Shown here piece after piece: positions 54,209-62,582 of a stretch of 64,000 nt of DNA (positions are counted from its first letter, which is position 1; each line of letters starts with the position of its first letter). Below the pieces are notes generated by a model. The model did not search any database and was not told where the DNA came from. It saw only the letters and a program-made list of their open reading frames with translations. This DNA comes from Rhodococcus sp. 06-235-1A (GTDB lineage Bacteria > Actinomycetota > Actinomycetes > Mycobacteriales > Mycobacteriaceae), in the NCBI RefSeq assembly GCF_002258785.1, contig NZ_NOYI01000003.1, positions 62,001 to 126,000 of the forward strand. Direction: 5' to 3'. The position numbers and the translations under genes were made by a program.

Positions 54209-55518
54209 CTACTGTGTCGAAATCCAATTCTGTGTCGAACCCGTACGGTGGTTCCACCGGCGGCCCGCGCCCGCTGGTCGATCCGCAGGTCTGGCCCCAG
54301 ATCGCCCATGTCCCCGGTGGTATGAAGGTTGCGGCCGCCGCACCCGTCGCCGACTTTCTCTTTCGTCGTGCGGTTGCGCGGTTGCAGGTTCGGGTCGCGA
54401 TGCCGGGTGGCGAGCTGATCGGGGCCGGTTCGGCGGATGCACCGTTGATGACCGTCTATCGGCCACACGACTTCGCCGCACGGGTCGGCGACAGCGGACT
54501 CATCGGATTCGGTGAGGCGTACATGGCCGGAGACTGGGATGCCGAGGACCTCACTGCCGTGCTCGAGGTCTTCGCCCGGCGAATGGCGTCGCTGATTCCC
54601 AAGTCCCTGCAGCGGCTCCGAGGGCTCTATATCCCCAAACCACCACGGAGCGAACGTAATACGACGAAGAACACGCGATCGAACATCTCGCGCCACTACG
54701 ACCTGTCCAACGACCTCTTCGAGCTCTTTCTCGACGAGACGATGACCTACTCGAGTGCGTTGTTCGCCGGATCGGGAAGCGGCAACGACAGTGAGGAGCT
54801 CGCGGACGCTCAGCGCCGCAAGATCGACCGGCTACTCGACCGCGCGAACGTCGGCGAGGGAACCAGGGTGCTCGAGATCGGTACCGGATGGGGCGAACTG
54901 GCCATCCGTGCGGCCGCTCGTGGTGCGACGGTGCGGTCGGTCACGTTGTCGACCGAACAGCAGGAACTGGCGCGCAAGCGCTGCGCCGCAGCCGGTTACG
55001 GAGATCGGATCCAGATCGATCTGCTCGACTACCGTCTGGTCGACGGGGAGTACGACGCGATCGTGTCGGTCGAGATGATCGAGGCAGTCGGGCATCAGTA
55101 CTGGGGAACGTACTTCGAGACGATCGACTCACTGCTCGCGCCGGGTGGGCGCGTTGCCCTCCAGGCCATCACGATGCCGCACGACCGCATGCTCGCTACC
55201 CGGAACACGTACACGTGGGTGCACAAGTACATCTTTCCCGGCGGATTCCTGCCGTCGGTGCGGGCCATCGAGGAGGTGACCGAGCAGCACACCTCGCTTC
55301 GCGTTCGGGAAAGACTGTCCATGGGCGATCACTACGCGCGAACCCTCGCTCTGTGGGACAGGCGTTTCGGTGAATATCGCAGCGAGGCATCCGAGCTCGG
55401 GTTCGACGAGGTGTTCGCACGGATGTGGCATTTCTACCTCTGCTACTCGGAGGCCGGATTCCGATCCGGATACCTCGATGTTCAGCAGATCGTGCTCGAC
55501 CGAAGGGACAACCGATGA
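54205..55518 (+). CDS. cyclopropane-fatty-acid synthase family methyltransferase (copy 1)
   Basis: The 437-residue SAM enzyme modifies the double bond of phospholipid acyl chains. It has the N-terminal domain of full-length CFA synthases and a class I methyltransferase fold (SRHYDLSNDLFELFLDE, VLEIGTGWGELAIRAA). The C-terminal motif reads FYLCYSEAGFRSGYLDVQQI: the Cys usual at the fifth position of YLxYC is Ser, with a Cys two residues earlier. The sequence fits the operon-linked group (UfaA1-like). ATG 54205 overlaps the DUF1365 stop. Confidence 0.88.
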   Translation: MTTVSKSNSVSNPYGGSTGGPRPLVDPQVWPQIAHVPGGMKVAAAAPVADFLFRRAVARLQVRVAMPGGELIGAGSADAPLMTVYRPHDFAARVGDSGLIGFGEAYMAGDWDAEDLTAVLEVFARRMASLIPKSLQRLRGLYIPKPPRSERNTTKNTRSNISRHYDLSNDLFELFLDETMTYSSALFAGSGSGNDSEELADAQRRKIDRLLDRANVGEGTRVLEIGTGWGELAIRAAARGATVRSVTLSTEQQELARKRCAAAGYGDRIQIDLLDYRLVDGEYDAIVSVEMIEAVGHQYWGTYFETIDSLLAPGGRVALQAITMPHDRMLATRNTYTWVHKYIFPGGFLPSVRAIEEVTEQHTSLRVRERLSMGDHYARTLALWDRRFGEYRSEASELGFDEVFARMWHFYLCYSEAGFRSGYLDVQQIVLDRRDNR

Positions 55519-56840
55519 CCGCCTCGACACTTTCCGCGGACCGGACCGATCGCAATGTCGGTGTCGCACATCGGATTGCCGAGTTGATAGAACCCATGGT
55601 GGGTGGTCAGCTGCCCGTTCGGCTGCAGGCATGGGATGGATCCGTTGCAGGAGACGCGTCGGCACCGCGAGTACTGTTACGGAGTCCGAGCGCACTCCGT
55701 CGATTGCTCTGGAGCCCAGGTGAACTCGGCGCTGCGCAGGCGTACGTCACCGGGGAGTTGGACGTCGACGGCGACCTTGCTGCGGCTCTCGATCACGTCT
55801 GGGGTGTGGTTCGTGAGCGTCGACTCTCCGCGATCCGACCGGGGCCGGCATCGCTGCTGAAGCTGGCGAAACTGGCAAAGGATCTCGGGGTGTTGGGCCG
55901 TCCACTGCCGCCGCCCGTGTCGCAGGCCACGGTGAAGGGTCGGCTGCACTCGGTGCTCCGTGACCGCGCCGCGATCAGTCACCACTACGACCTGTCCAAC
56001 GACTTCTACGAGTTGGTACTCGATTCACACATGGCGTACTCGTCGGCATATTGGACCTCCGATTCGCCGGACTACACCCTCGACGATGCCCAGCGCGACA
56101 AACTCGACCTCGTGTGTCGAAAGATCGGGCTCGACAAGCGCGCAGGGCAACGCTTTCTCGACGTCGGCTGCGGTTGGGGGTCGCTGAGCCTGCATGCGGC
56201 CCAGGAGTACGGAGCGCAGGTCGTCGGAGTGACCATCTCGCGTGAGCAGAAAGCATTCATCGACAAGCGAATCGCCGATCGTGGACTGCAGGACCGCGTC
56301 GAGATCCGAATTCAGGACTATCGAGAGATTCCGGACGGGCCCTTCGACGCGGTGGCGTCGATCGAGATGGGTGAGCATGTGGGGGAGGCCAATTACCCGA
56401 CCTACACCGCCGCACTGCACGCCAACGTGAAGCCCGGTGGACGCGTGCTGATTCAGCAGATGTCCCGGAGGGAAGGCGACAACCCCGGCGGCGGAGCGTT
56501 CATCGAATCGTTCATCGCGCCGGACATGTTCATGCGTCCGGTCGGGCGAACCGTCGCGATGATCGAGGAGGCCGGACTCGAGGTTCGCGACCTCCACGGC
56601 CTTCGGGAGCATTACGTGCGAACCGTCGACGTCTGGACCGAGCGTTTCGAGGCGCGCTTCGACGACGTGGTGGCGATGGTCGGGGAAGAGGTCGCGCGCG
56701 TGTGGCGGCTGTACCTGATCGGTGGCGGAATGGCTTTCCGGGACAACAGGATGGGCGTCGACCAGATCCTGGCGGTCAGGTCCGAGAATGGACCGTCCGA
56801 CATGGAACCGGTTCGACCGGTGTGGGTGTGCCCGCGGTGA
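55515..56840 (+). CDS. cyclopropane-fatty-acid synthase family methyltransferase (copy 2)
   Basis: The 441-residue paralogue has the same two-domain layout (SHHYDLSNDFYELVLDSHMAYSSAYW, FLDVGCGWGSLSLHAA). It is clearly diverged, and its C-terminal motif is LYLIGGGMAFRDNRMGVDQIL with no cysteine. Enzymes with such motifs in actinobacteria include those that add a methyl(ene) branch rather than a ring (tuberculostearic acid synthesis), but the product cannot be read from sequence. ATG 55515 overlaps the copy 1 stop. Confidence 0.88.
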   Translation: MTASTLSADRTDRNVGVAHRIAELIEPMVGGQLPVRLQAWDGSVAGDASAPRVLLRSPSALRRLLWSPGELGAAQAYVTGELDVDGDLAAALDHVWGVVRERRLSAIRPGPASLLKLAKLAKDLGVLGRPLPPPVSQATVKGRLHSVLRDRAAISHHYDLSNDFYELVLDSHMAYSSAYWTSDSPDYTLDDAQRDKLDLVCRKIGLDKRAGQRFLDVGCGWGSLSLHAAQEYGAQVVGVTISREQKAFIDKRIADRGLQDRVEIRIQDYREIPDGPFDAVASIEMGEHVGEANYPTYTAALHANVKPGGRVLIQQMSRREGDNPGGGAFIESFIAPDMFMRPVGRTVAMIEEAGLEVRDLHGLREHYVRTVDVWTERFEARFDDVVAMVGEEVARVWRLYLIGGGMAFRDNRMGVDQILAVRSENGPSDMEPVRPVWVCPR

Positions 56841-57628
56841 ACTGGTCCGAGTTCCTGACCGTATCGCTGGCGAGCCTCGGCGGTACCGCTGTCCTGATGA
56901 TCGTCACGGCCCTCATCGGTGCGCGAATCGGACGGCACAATGTCGTGGACGTGACGTGGGGCGGCGGCTTCGTTCTGATCGCGCTGATCTCGGCTGCGAC
57001 CGGAACAGGTGAACTGTGGCGTCGATTGCTTCTGCTCGTCCTCATCGGCGTCTGGGGACTTCGTCTGGCCCTGCACGTTTTTCAGCGCTCAAGCGGGCAC
57101 GGCGAGGATCCGCGTTACACCGAATTGCTCTCGAAGGCGACCGGAAACAAGACCTGGTACGCCCTCCGTAAGATCTATCTGACGCAGGCGCTTGCATTGT
57201 GGTTCGTGTCCCTCCCGGTGCAGGTGTCCGCAGTCGCACACGAATCGTTTCTGCCGGTCGTCGTACTCGGCGTACTGGTCTGGCTGCTCGGATGGACGTT
57301 CGAGGCGGTGGGCGATGCGCAGCTGAAAGCCTTCAAGGCCGACGCGTCGAACAAGGGCAAGATCATGGATCGTGGTCTCTGGTCCTGGACACGGCACCCC
57401 AACTACTTCGGGGACTCGGCGGTGTGGTGGGGGTTGTTCCTCGTGTGCGCCTCAGCGTGGCCCGGGGTGTTCACGCTTCTGTCGCCCATCGCGATGACGT
57501 ATTTCCTGGTGTTCGCCACCGGAGCGAGGTTGCTCGAGCGCAGCATGGAAAAGCGTCCGGGGTATCGCGAATATCAGCATCGGACCAGCTATTTCCTCCC
57601 ACGGCCGCCGAAAGCACCCAGCAAGTAG
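56837..57628 (+). CDS. DUF1295 membrane protein (steroid 5-alpha-reductase-like fold)
   Basis: The 263-residue protein has six or seven helices and the C-terminal signature RGLWSWTRHPNYFGDSAVWWG typical of the ICMT/DUF1295/5-alpha-reductase group, where it binds SAM or NADPH. The homologue Rv0446c ends the matching operon in M. tuberculosis. It probably reduces or otherwise completes the modified acyl chain. GTG 56837 overlaps the preceding stop (GTGA). Confidence 0.87.
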   Translation: MNWSEFLTVSLASLGGTAVLMIVTALIGARIGRHNVVDVTWGGGFVLIALISAATGTGELWRRLLLLVLIGVWGLRLALHVFQRSSGHGEDPRYTELLSKATGNKTWYALRKIYLTQALALWFVSLPVQVSAVAHESFLPVVVLGVLVWLLGWTFEAVGDAQLKAFKADASNKGKIMDRGLWSWTRHPNYFGDSAVWWGLFLVCASAWPGVFTLLSPIAMTYFLVFATGARLLERSMEKRPGYREYQHRTSYFLPRPPKAPSK

Positions 57629-57712
57629 CTCGCGAGTGGGGCGGCGGCGTTAGGGTTGTCGAGGAGTTCGATCCATCGATCGAGTTCGGTTCTACCGACG
57701 AGGAGGCGCATC

Positions 57713-59353
57713 GTGGCGCACGAGAGAGCTGGAACCACTGCACTGCCGGAAGATCTGGTGGATCTTTCGCAACTCGTGACCGCGTACTACTCGCGGGTCC
57801 CCGATGTGTCCGACCCGAATCAGCAGGTGGTCTTCGGCACGTCCGGACATCGAGGGTCGAGCCTGGATTCGGCATTCAACGAGGCCCACATCGTGGCTAC
57901 GACGCAGGCGATCGTGGAGTACCGCGCTACGCAAGGCATCACCGGGCCCCTGTTCATCGGCCGGGACACCCACGCGTTGTCGGAGCCGGCCTGGACGACG
58001 GCTCTGGAAGTGTTGGCCGCCAACGACGTCGACGTACTGGTCGATTCGGGGGACCGGTACACGCCCACACCCGCCGTCAGTCATGCCATCCTTCGCTTCA
58101 ACGAATCCGGTCCGGCGGCGAAGGCCGACGGCATCGTGGTGACTCCGTCGCACAATCCCCCCCGGGACGGCGGCTTCAAGTACAACCCTCCGCACGGCGG
58201 GCCGGCCGACAGCGATGCCACCTCGGTCATCGCCGCTCGCGCGAACGAGCTTCTGCGCGAGGGTATCTCGGGAATCAAGCGCGTGACTCTGGCGCAGGCG
58301 TTCGCGGGGAGCGTCTCCCGCTACGACTTCCTCGGAACCTATGTGGACGACCTCCCGAACGTGCTCGATCTCGATGCGATCCGTGCTGCCGGAGTTCGCA
58401 TCGGTGCAGATCCGCTCGGCGGCGCGAGTGTCGACTACTGGGACGCGATCGCCGAACGGCACAACCTGGATCTGACCGTCGTCAATCCATTGGTGGACGG
58501 CACGTTCCGCTTCATGACGTTGGACACGGACGGCAAGATCAGGATGGATTGTTCGTCGCCGAACGCGATGGCCTCGCTCATTGCTGCTCGCGATCGATTC
58601 GACATCTCGACGGGCAACGACGCCGACTCCGACCGGCACGGCGTCGTGACTCCCGACGGTGGCCTGATGAATCCCAATCACTATCTCGCCGTCGCCATCG
58701 ACTACTTGTTCACTCACCGGCCGGGATGGTCACCGACGGCTGCGGTGGGCAAGACGTTGGTGAGCTCGTCGATGATCGACCGGGTCGTCGCAGACCTCGG
58801 CCGTCGTCTGCTCGAGGTCCCGGTCGGTTTCAAGTGGTTCGTTCCGGGCCTACTGGGCGGTGAGCTCGGCTTCGGCGGTGAGGAGAGCGCTGGGGCGTCG
58901 TTCCTCCGACACGACGGCCGCGTCTGGACCACCGACAAGGACGGCATCGTTCTCGCGCTGCTGGCGTCGGAGATCACCGCCGTCACCGGATCGACGCCGT
59001 CTCAGCGTTACGCCGAGTTCACCGCAAAGTTCGGCGATCCCTCGTACGCTCGCGTCGACGCACCTGCCACGCGCGAGCAGAAGGCCGTTCTCGCCAAGCT
59101 CTCGCCCGACCAGATCACCGCCACCGAGTTGGCAGGCGAACCGATCACCGCAACGCTGACCGAGGCTCCGGGCAACGGAGCTGCGCTCGGTGGCTTGAAA
59201 GTAGCGACGGAGAGCGCCTGGTTCGCTGCTCGCCCCTCCGGAACCGAGGACGTCTACAAGATCTACGCGGAGTCGTTCCAGGGTGCGGAACATCTCGCCG
59301 AGGTCCAAGCCGCAGCACGTGACCTGGTGTCCTCCGCACTCGAGAGCTCGTGA
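57713..59353 (+). CDS. pgm: phosphoglucomutase (alpha-D-glucose phosphate-specific)
   Basis: The 546-residue enzyme interconverts glucose-1- and glucose-6-phosphate for glycogen, trehalose and cell-wall sugars. The phosphoserine loop is [11 protein letters not shown] with Ser146, the same number as in E. coli Pgm. The metal loop DADSDRHG, the sugar loop GEESAGASF and the phosphate loop [10 protein letters not shown] are present. GTG 57713 follows AGGAGG with 6-nt spacing. The stop overlaps the MFS start. Confidence 0.97.
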   Translation: MAHERAGTTALPEDLVDLSQLVTAYYSRVPDVSDPNQQVVFGTSGHRGSSLDSAFNEAHIVATTQAIVEYRATQGITGPLFIGRDTHALSEPAWTTALEVLAANDVDVLVDSGDRYTPTPAVSHAILRFNESGPAAKADGIVVTPSHNPPRDGGFKYNPPHGGPADSDATSVIAARANELLREGISGIKRVTLAQAFAGSVSRYDFLGTYVDDLPNVLDLDAIRAAGVRIGADPLGGASVDYWDAIAERHNLDLTVVNPLVDGTFRFMTLDTDGKIRMDCSSPNAMASLIAARDRFDISTGNDADSDRHGVVTPDGGLMNPNHYLAVAIDYLFTHRPGWSPTAAVGKTLVSSSMIDRVVADLGRRLLEVPVGFKWFVPGLLGGELGFGGEESAGASFLRHDGRVWTTDKDGIVLALLASEITAVTGSTPSQRYAEFTAKFGDPSYARVDAPATREQKAVLAKLSPDQITATELAGEPITATLTEAPGNGAALGGLKVATESAWFAARPSGTEDVYKIYAESFQGAEHLAEVQAAARDLVSSALESS

Positions 59354-60606
59354 CCGACTCGCCCACACCCGATCGGTCGGATTCTTCCGACGCCGAGGAC
59401 AAGACTCCGGAGCCGGCCCTGCAGCCTGGTGGCAAGCTTCCACCCGAGATCTGGGTACTGGTGTCGGCAGCGTTCGTCATTGCGCTCGGTTTCGGCATCG
59501 TTGCGCCTGCCCTTCCTCAGTTCGCCCGTGAATTCGGGGTGGGTGTGGCCGCGGCGTCCGCCGTGATCAGTGCCTTTGCTCTGATGCGATTGCTGTTCGC
59601 ACCGGTCAGTGGATCTCTGGTCCAGCGGCTCGGTGAACGGCCGGTCTACCTGATCGGGCTTCTGATCGTCGCGGTGTCGACCGGTGCATGTGCGCTCGCA
59701 CAGACGTATTGGCAGCTGCTGGTCTTCCGTGGGCTCGGCGGAATCGGATCCACGATGTTCTCGGTGTCGGCTCTCGGACTGCTGATCCGAATCAGTCCGC
59801 CGACCAGTAGAGGTCGCATCTCGGGGCTGTACGCAACCGCCTTCCTGTTGGGAACCATCGGCGGTCCGCTCGTCGGCGGCGAGCTGGTCGGCTTCGGTCT
59901 GCGGGTGCCGTTCGTGATCTACGCCGTGGCGCTCGTGATCGCCGCTGCCGTCGTCTACTTCACCCTCGGCAATTCCGATCTGGTGAAGCCGGAGAAGGGC
60001 TCGGCACCGCCGACGATGTCACTGCTCTCCGCACTACGAATTCCGTCCTATCGGGCTGCCTTGGCGTCGAACTTCGCCAACGGCTGGGCAGTGTTCGGCG
60101 TTCGGGTGGCGTTGGTTCCGTTGTTCGTCGTCGAGGCGATGCAGCGATCCGAGGTATTCGTCGGGGTCGCTCTGACTGTGTTCGCCGTGGGAAATGCGGT
60201 GGTTCTCACCAGTGCGGGCCGACTGTCCGATGTACGCGGACGAAAGCCGTTCATGGTGAGTGGGTTGGCAGTGTGCGGCCTCGGAACCGTCGTCATGGGG
60301 TACGTCCACGATCCGGTCCTGTTCCTCGCGGTGTCGTTGATCGCCGGAATCGGATCAGGGCTGATGAGTCCTGCGCAGCAGGCATCGGTGGCCGATGTGA
60401 TCGGATCGAAGGCGCGCGGAGGGCCCGTGCTGGCTGCATTCCAGATGACCTCCGACGTCGGCGCGGTGATCGGCCCGATCGTGGCGGGGTTGATCGTGCA
60501 GCAGGTTTCGTTCGGCCCCGCGTTCGCCGTGACGGGCGCACTGCTTCTGGTGGCGGGCCTGTGGTGGGCACGAGTTCCGGACACCCTCGCGCGAGAGCGC
60601 ACCTGA
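59350..60606 (+). CDS. MFS transporter (drug/sugar exporter type)
   Basis: The 418-residue protein has twelve helices and the MFS loop motif between helices 2 and 3 ([17 protein letters not shown]) and again in the second half ([16 protein letters not shown]). The helix-5 signature ([13 protein letters not shown]) suggests a proton antiporter. GTG 59350 overlaps the pgm stop, so it is co-translated with pgm and may move a sugar or sugar phosphate, but a drug exporter is equally possible. Confidence 0.85.
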   Translation: MTDSPTPDRSDSSDAEDKTPEPALQPGGKLPPEIWVLVSAAFVIALGFGIVAPALPQFAREFGVGVAAASAVISAFALMRLLFAPVSGSLVQRLGERPVYLIGLLIVAVSTGACALAQTYWQLLVFRGLGGIGSTMFSVSALGLLIRISPPTSRGRISGLYATAFLLGTIGGPLVGGELVGFGLRVPFVIYAVALVIAAAVVYFTLGNSDLVKPEKGSAPPTMSLLSALRIPSYRAALASNFANGWAVFGVRVALVPLFVVEAMQRSEVFVGVALTVFAVGNAVVLTSAGRLSDVRGRKPFMVSGLAVCGLGTVVMGYVHDPVLFLAVSLIAGIGSGLMSPAQQASVADVIGSKARGGPVLAAFQMTSDVGAVIGPIVAGLIVQQVSFGPAFAVTGALLLVAGLWWARVPDTLARERT

Positions 60607-60631
60607 CGGAGACGTCCGTAGTATTCGCTCT

Positions 60632-61378
60632 GTGAGCCAGAAGAAGATATCGAGTACGAAACACACGCCCCAGGCCACGTCGAATACCGTGACCTATGTG
60701 TTGGGCGGCATCGCATTCGTTGTGGTGGTGATCGTCATCGCGGTCGCGATCATGTGGCAGAGCGGAAGTGACGCTCCACGCAACGACGGCTACGGCACCG
60801 TGAAGAATCCCGAGGTCGAATTGTCCTTGCCCGGCGACGGCGTGGTTGCGCTGGCGCGTCCGGGAGCGCAGCGTGTCATCGATGTCTACGAGGATCCGAT
60901 GTGCCCGTTCTGCGGTGAACTCGAAGTAAAGCACGGGCAGGAGTTGGCACAGAAGATCGACGATGGCGTGGTCGCGGTGAAATACCACCTGGTCAATTTT
61001 CTCGATGCACAGTCGGCTTCGGGCGACTATTCGACGCGTGCGGTCGCGGCATCGCATTGTGTGGCCGCAACGGAGAACGCTCGGGTCTACTCCGCATTTC
61101 ATGCCGGACTGTTCGACCCGGACTTTCGCCCCGAAGAGGGTGGGGACTCCGACCGAACCGATGCCGAACTGGCAGACCTTGCGCGTTCCGACGGAGCGAG
61201 CGAACTGGCTGTGGAGTGCATTGTCACTGGCTCGCAACGTGACGCCGCGGTCGCGGACGCGAACACCGGACGGGACGCCCTGGCGGCATCGGGTGCTCGT
61301 GGGACGCCGGGGGTGTTGGTGGACGGGCAGGTGGTCGACGCTCTCGGTGACTCGGAGTGGCTGGCGAACATCAACTGA
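60632..61378 (+). CDS. membrane-anchored DsbA-like thiol oxidoreductase
   Basis: The 248-residue protein has one N-terminal helix (about 21-42) and an external thioredoxin fold of the DsbA/thioredoxin-4 type. The active site is CPFC (Cys91, Cys94), the cis-proline loop is RGTPGVLVDG, and an extra Cys pair lies in the helical insertion. It probably helps form disulfides in secreted proteins such as Rpf or the amidase. GTG 60632 is used. A hairpin follows the gene. Confidence 0.88.
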   Translation: MSQKKISSTKHTPQATSNTVTYVLGGIAFVVVVIVIAVAIMWQSGSDAPRNDGYGTVKNPEVELSLPGDGVVALARPGAQRVIDVYEDPMCPFCGELEVKHGQELAQKIDDGVVAVKYHLVNFLDAQSASGDYSTRAVAASHCVAATENARVYSAFHAGLFDPDFRPEEGGDSDRTDAELADLARSDGASELAVECIVTGSQRDAAVADANTGRDALAASGARGTPGVLVDGQVVDALGDSEWLANIN

Positions 61379-61389
61379 CGTCCGGGCAC

Positions 61390-61428
61390 GGTGCGGCCGG
61401 TCGTCGGTTCGTCGGAACCGGCCGCACC
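61390..61428 (+). terminator. terminator-like hairpin after the DsbA-like gene
   Basis: GGTGCGGCCGGT (61390-61401) and ACCGGCCGCACC (61417-61428) are perfect 12-base arms, followed by a weak ATTTGTT. Confidence 0.6.
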
Positions 61429-61435
61429 AGGTGAT

Positions 61436-61465
61436 TTGTTGCTGCTGCGACCGATGGTGTAACTT
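61436..61465 (+). promoter_or_regulatory. promoter of tRNA-Ala
   Basis: TTGTTG (61436-61441), an 18-bp spacer and TAACTT (61460-61465) stand 38 bp before the tRNA. The -10 and spacer match the initiator-tRNA promoter. Confidence 0.6.
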
Positions 61466-61503
61466 CGTTCGAGCAACCGCATGAGCGGGAGCACGCAGTA
61501 CTC

Positions 61504-61576
61504 GGGGCTATGGCGCAGCTGGTAGCGCACCACACTGGCAGTGTGGGGGTCAGGGGTTCGAGTCCCCTTAGCTCCA
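61504..61576 (+). tRNA. tRNA-Ala (GGC)
   Basis: A 73-nt cloverleaf with acceptor GGGGCTA/TAGCTCC, anticodon loop CTGGCAG and T-arm AGGGGTTCGAGTCCCCT. The terminal CCA is not encoded (the genome reads CCG). Confidence 0.97.
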
Positions 61577-61625
61577 CCGAAGTAGTTCAGCTCCACCGAT
61601 GTATACAGCTTCACCGAAGTAGTTC
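61570..61625 (+). repeat. degenerate tandem copies of the tRNA-Ala 3' end
   Basis: Three units of 19, 18 and 19 bp begin AGCTCCACCGA (61570), AGCTCCACCGA (61589) and AGCTTCACCGA (61607). The first and third continue AGTAGTTC. The first unit is the 3' end of the tRNA itself. A fourth, poorer copy may follow (61626-61641). Confidence 0.75.
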
Positions 61626-61650
61626 GTATCACCGCAGAAGTTTCCATTCG

Positions 61651-61688
61651 ACAGAAAAAGCGCCGCTCGCGAGCGGCGCTTTTTCTGT
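61651..61688. terminator. bidirectional terminator between tRNA-Ala and lsr2
   Basis: Perfect 18-base arms (61651-61668 and 61671-61688) with A-rich and T-rich flanks serve both convergent transcripts. Confidence 0.9.
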
Positions 61689-61715
61689 TTCTCGGGATCG
61701 ATCGTCTGTCGACGG

Positions 61716-62060
61716 TCAGTGAGCCGCGTCGAAGGCTTGCTCGACCTCGGCGGGGATTCTGCCGCGCGCCGAGATATTGTGGCCGTTCGCCTTCGCCCAT
61801 TCTCTGATGGCTTTGGTTTGATTGGCGTCACGCTTGGCACCTGCTGCGGGGGTGCCCGACTTCTTCGTTCGTTTTCCACCGACCTTGGTGGAGTGGTCGA
61901 TGTAATAATCGAGCTTGCGGTGAAATTCCTTGGCGTTCTTGTCGCTGAGGTCGATTTCGTAGCTGACTCCGTTGACCGAATAGGTTATGTGTTCGCCACC
62001 GGATTCGATCGGTTTTTCGTCGATGTCGTCGACTAGTTGCACATAGACTTTTCTGGCCAT
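61716..62060 (-). CDS. lsr2: nucleoid-associated xenogeneic silencer Lsr2
   Basis: The 114-residue protein has the N-terminal dimerisation domain ([17 protein letters not shown]) and a C-terminal DNA-binding domain with the AT-minor-groove motif RGRIP. Lsr2 bridges DNA and silences AT-rich, horizontally acquired genes. ATG 62060 follows GGAGAG. Its upstream region is long, lower in GC and structured, which suggests autoregulation. Confidence 0.95.
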   Translation of the reverse strand: MARKVYVQLVDDIDEKPIESGGEHITYSVNGVSYEIDLSDKNAKEFHRKLDYYIDHSTKVGGKRTKKSGTPAAGAKRDANQTKAIREWAKANGHNISARGRIPAEVEQAFDAAH

Positions 62061-62582
62061 GCTGAAGCTCTCCAATGGTGCAGGGGATGATGCGGGGATG
62101 TCCAGATCGAACGGAAACGACTATACGGCTGAACAATGTGCATATCCACGCGGGCCGAGGAATTGTTACTGAATTCCCAGAACTGTCGCGAAATCGGATC
62201 GTAGTTGACCGAAACGGCACCTTGGGTGCGAGAAAATTGTCCCGGTGGGGACGTTCGTCCTTATGCAAACAAAGACGAACCGACCGGTTCGATGAGGCAT
62301 ATCCATCATCGGGTCGGTTCGTGGTCGAACCGAGCGGGGCAGCGCCGATTCGAGCCCGCCCACCGGCTGTGCGCCGGCAACGAATCGATTACGGAACGCG
62401 CTCATTTCACTAACGAAAGACAATCCGAGACGCGAGAACACGGACGTCTGATTCACTTGAGACGCAAGTGTCTGCTGTTACGTCTGGTGCCCCTGTTGTC
62501 GGTCACTCGCCTGAAATCAGCGGCATCCCAGGGGCCGAGAGGGGAGTAGCGCCACCAGTTTCACCGGTGCGCCCACGACGAT
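62061..62582. other. 522-bp intergenic region between lsr2 and the amidase gene
   Basis: The gap separates two divergent genes. On the minus strand a -10-like TATAGT lies at 62120-62125. A long hairpin occupies 62275-62322. I see no convincing coding frame: the short open frames lack ribosome sites and family resemblance. The rest is unassigned. Confidence 0.5.
62275..62322 (-). terminator. long hairpin upstream of lsr2
   Basis: ACGAACCGACC (62275-62285) and GGTCGGTTCGT (62312-62322) are perfect 11-base arms, with an inner GATGA/TCATC stem in the loop. On the minus strand it is followed by CTTTGTTTGC, as in an intrinsic terminator, about 215 bp before lsr2. It could be an attenuator or the end of a small RNA. 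Confidence 0.4.
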
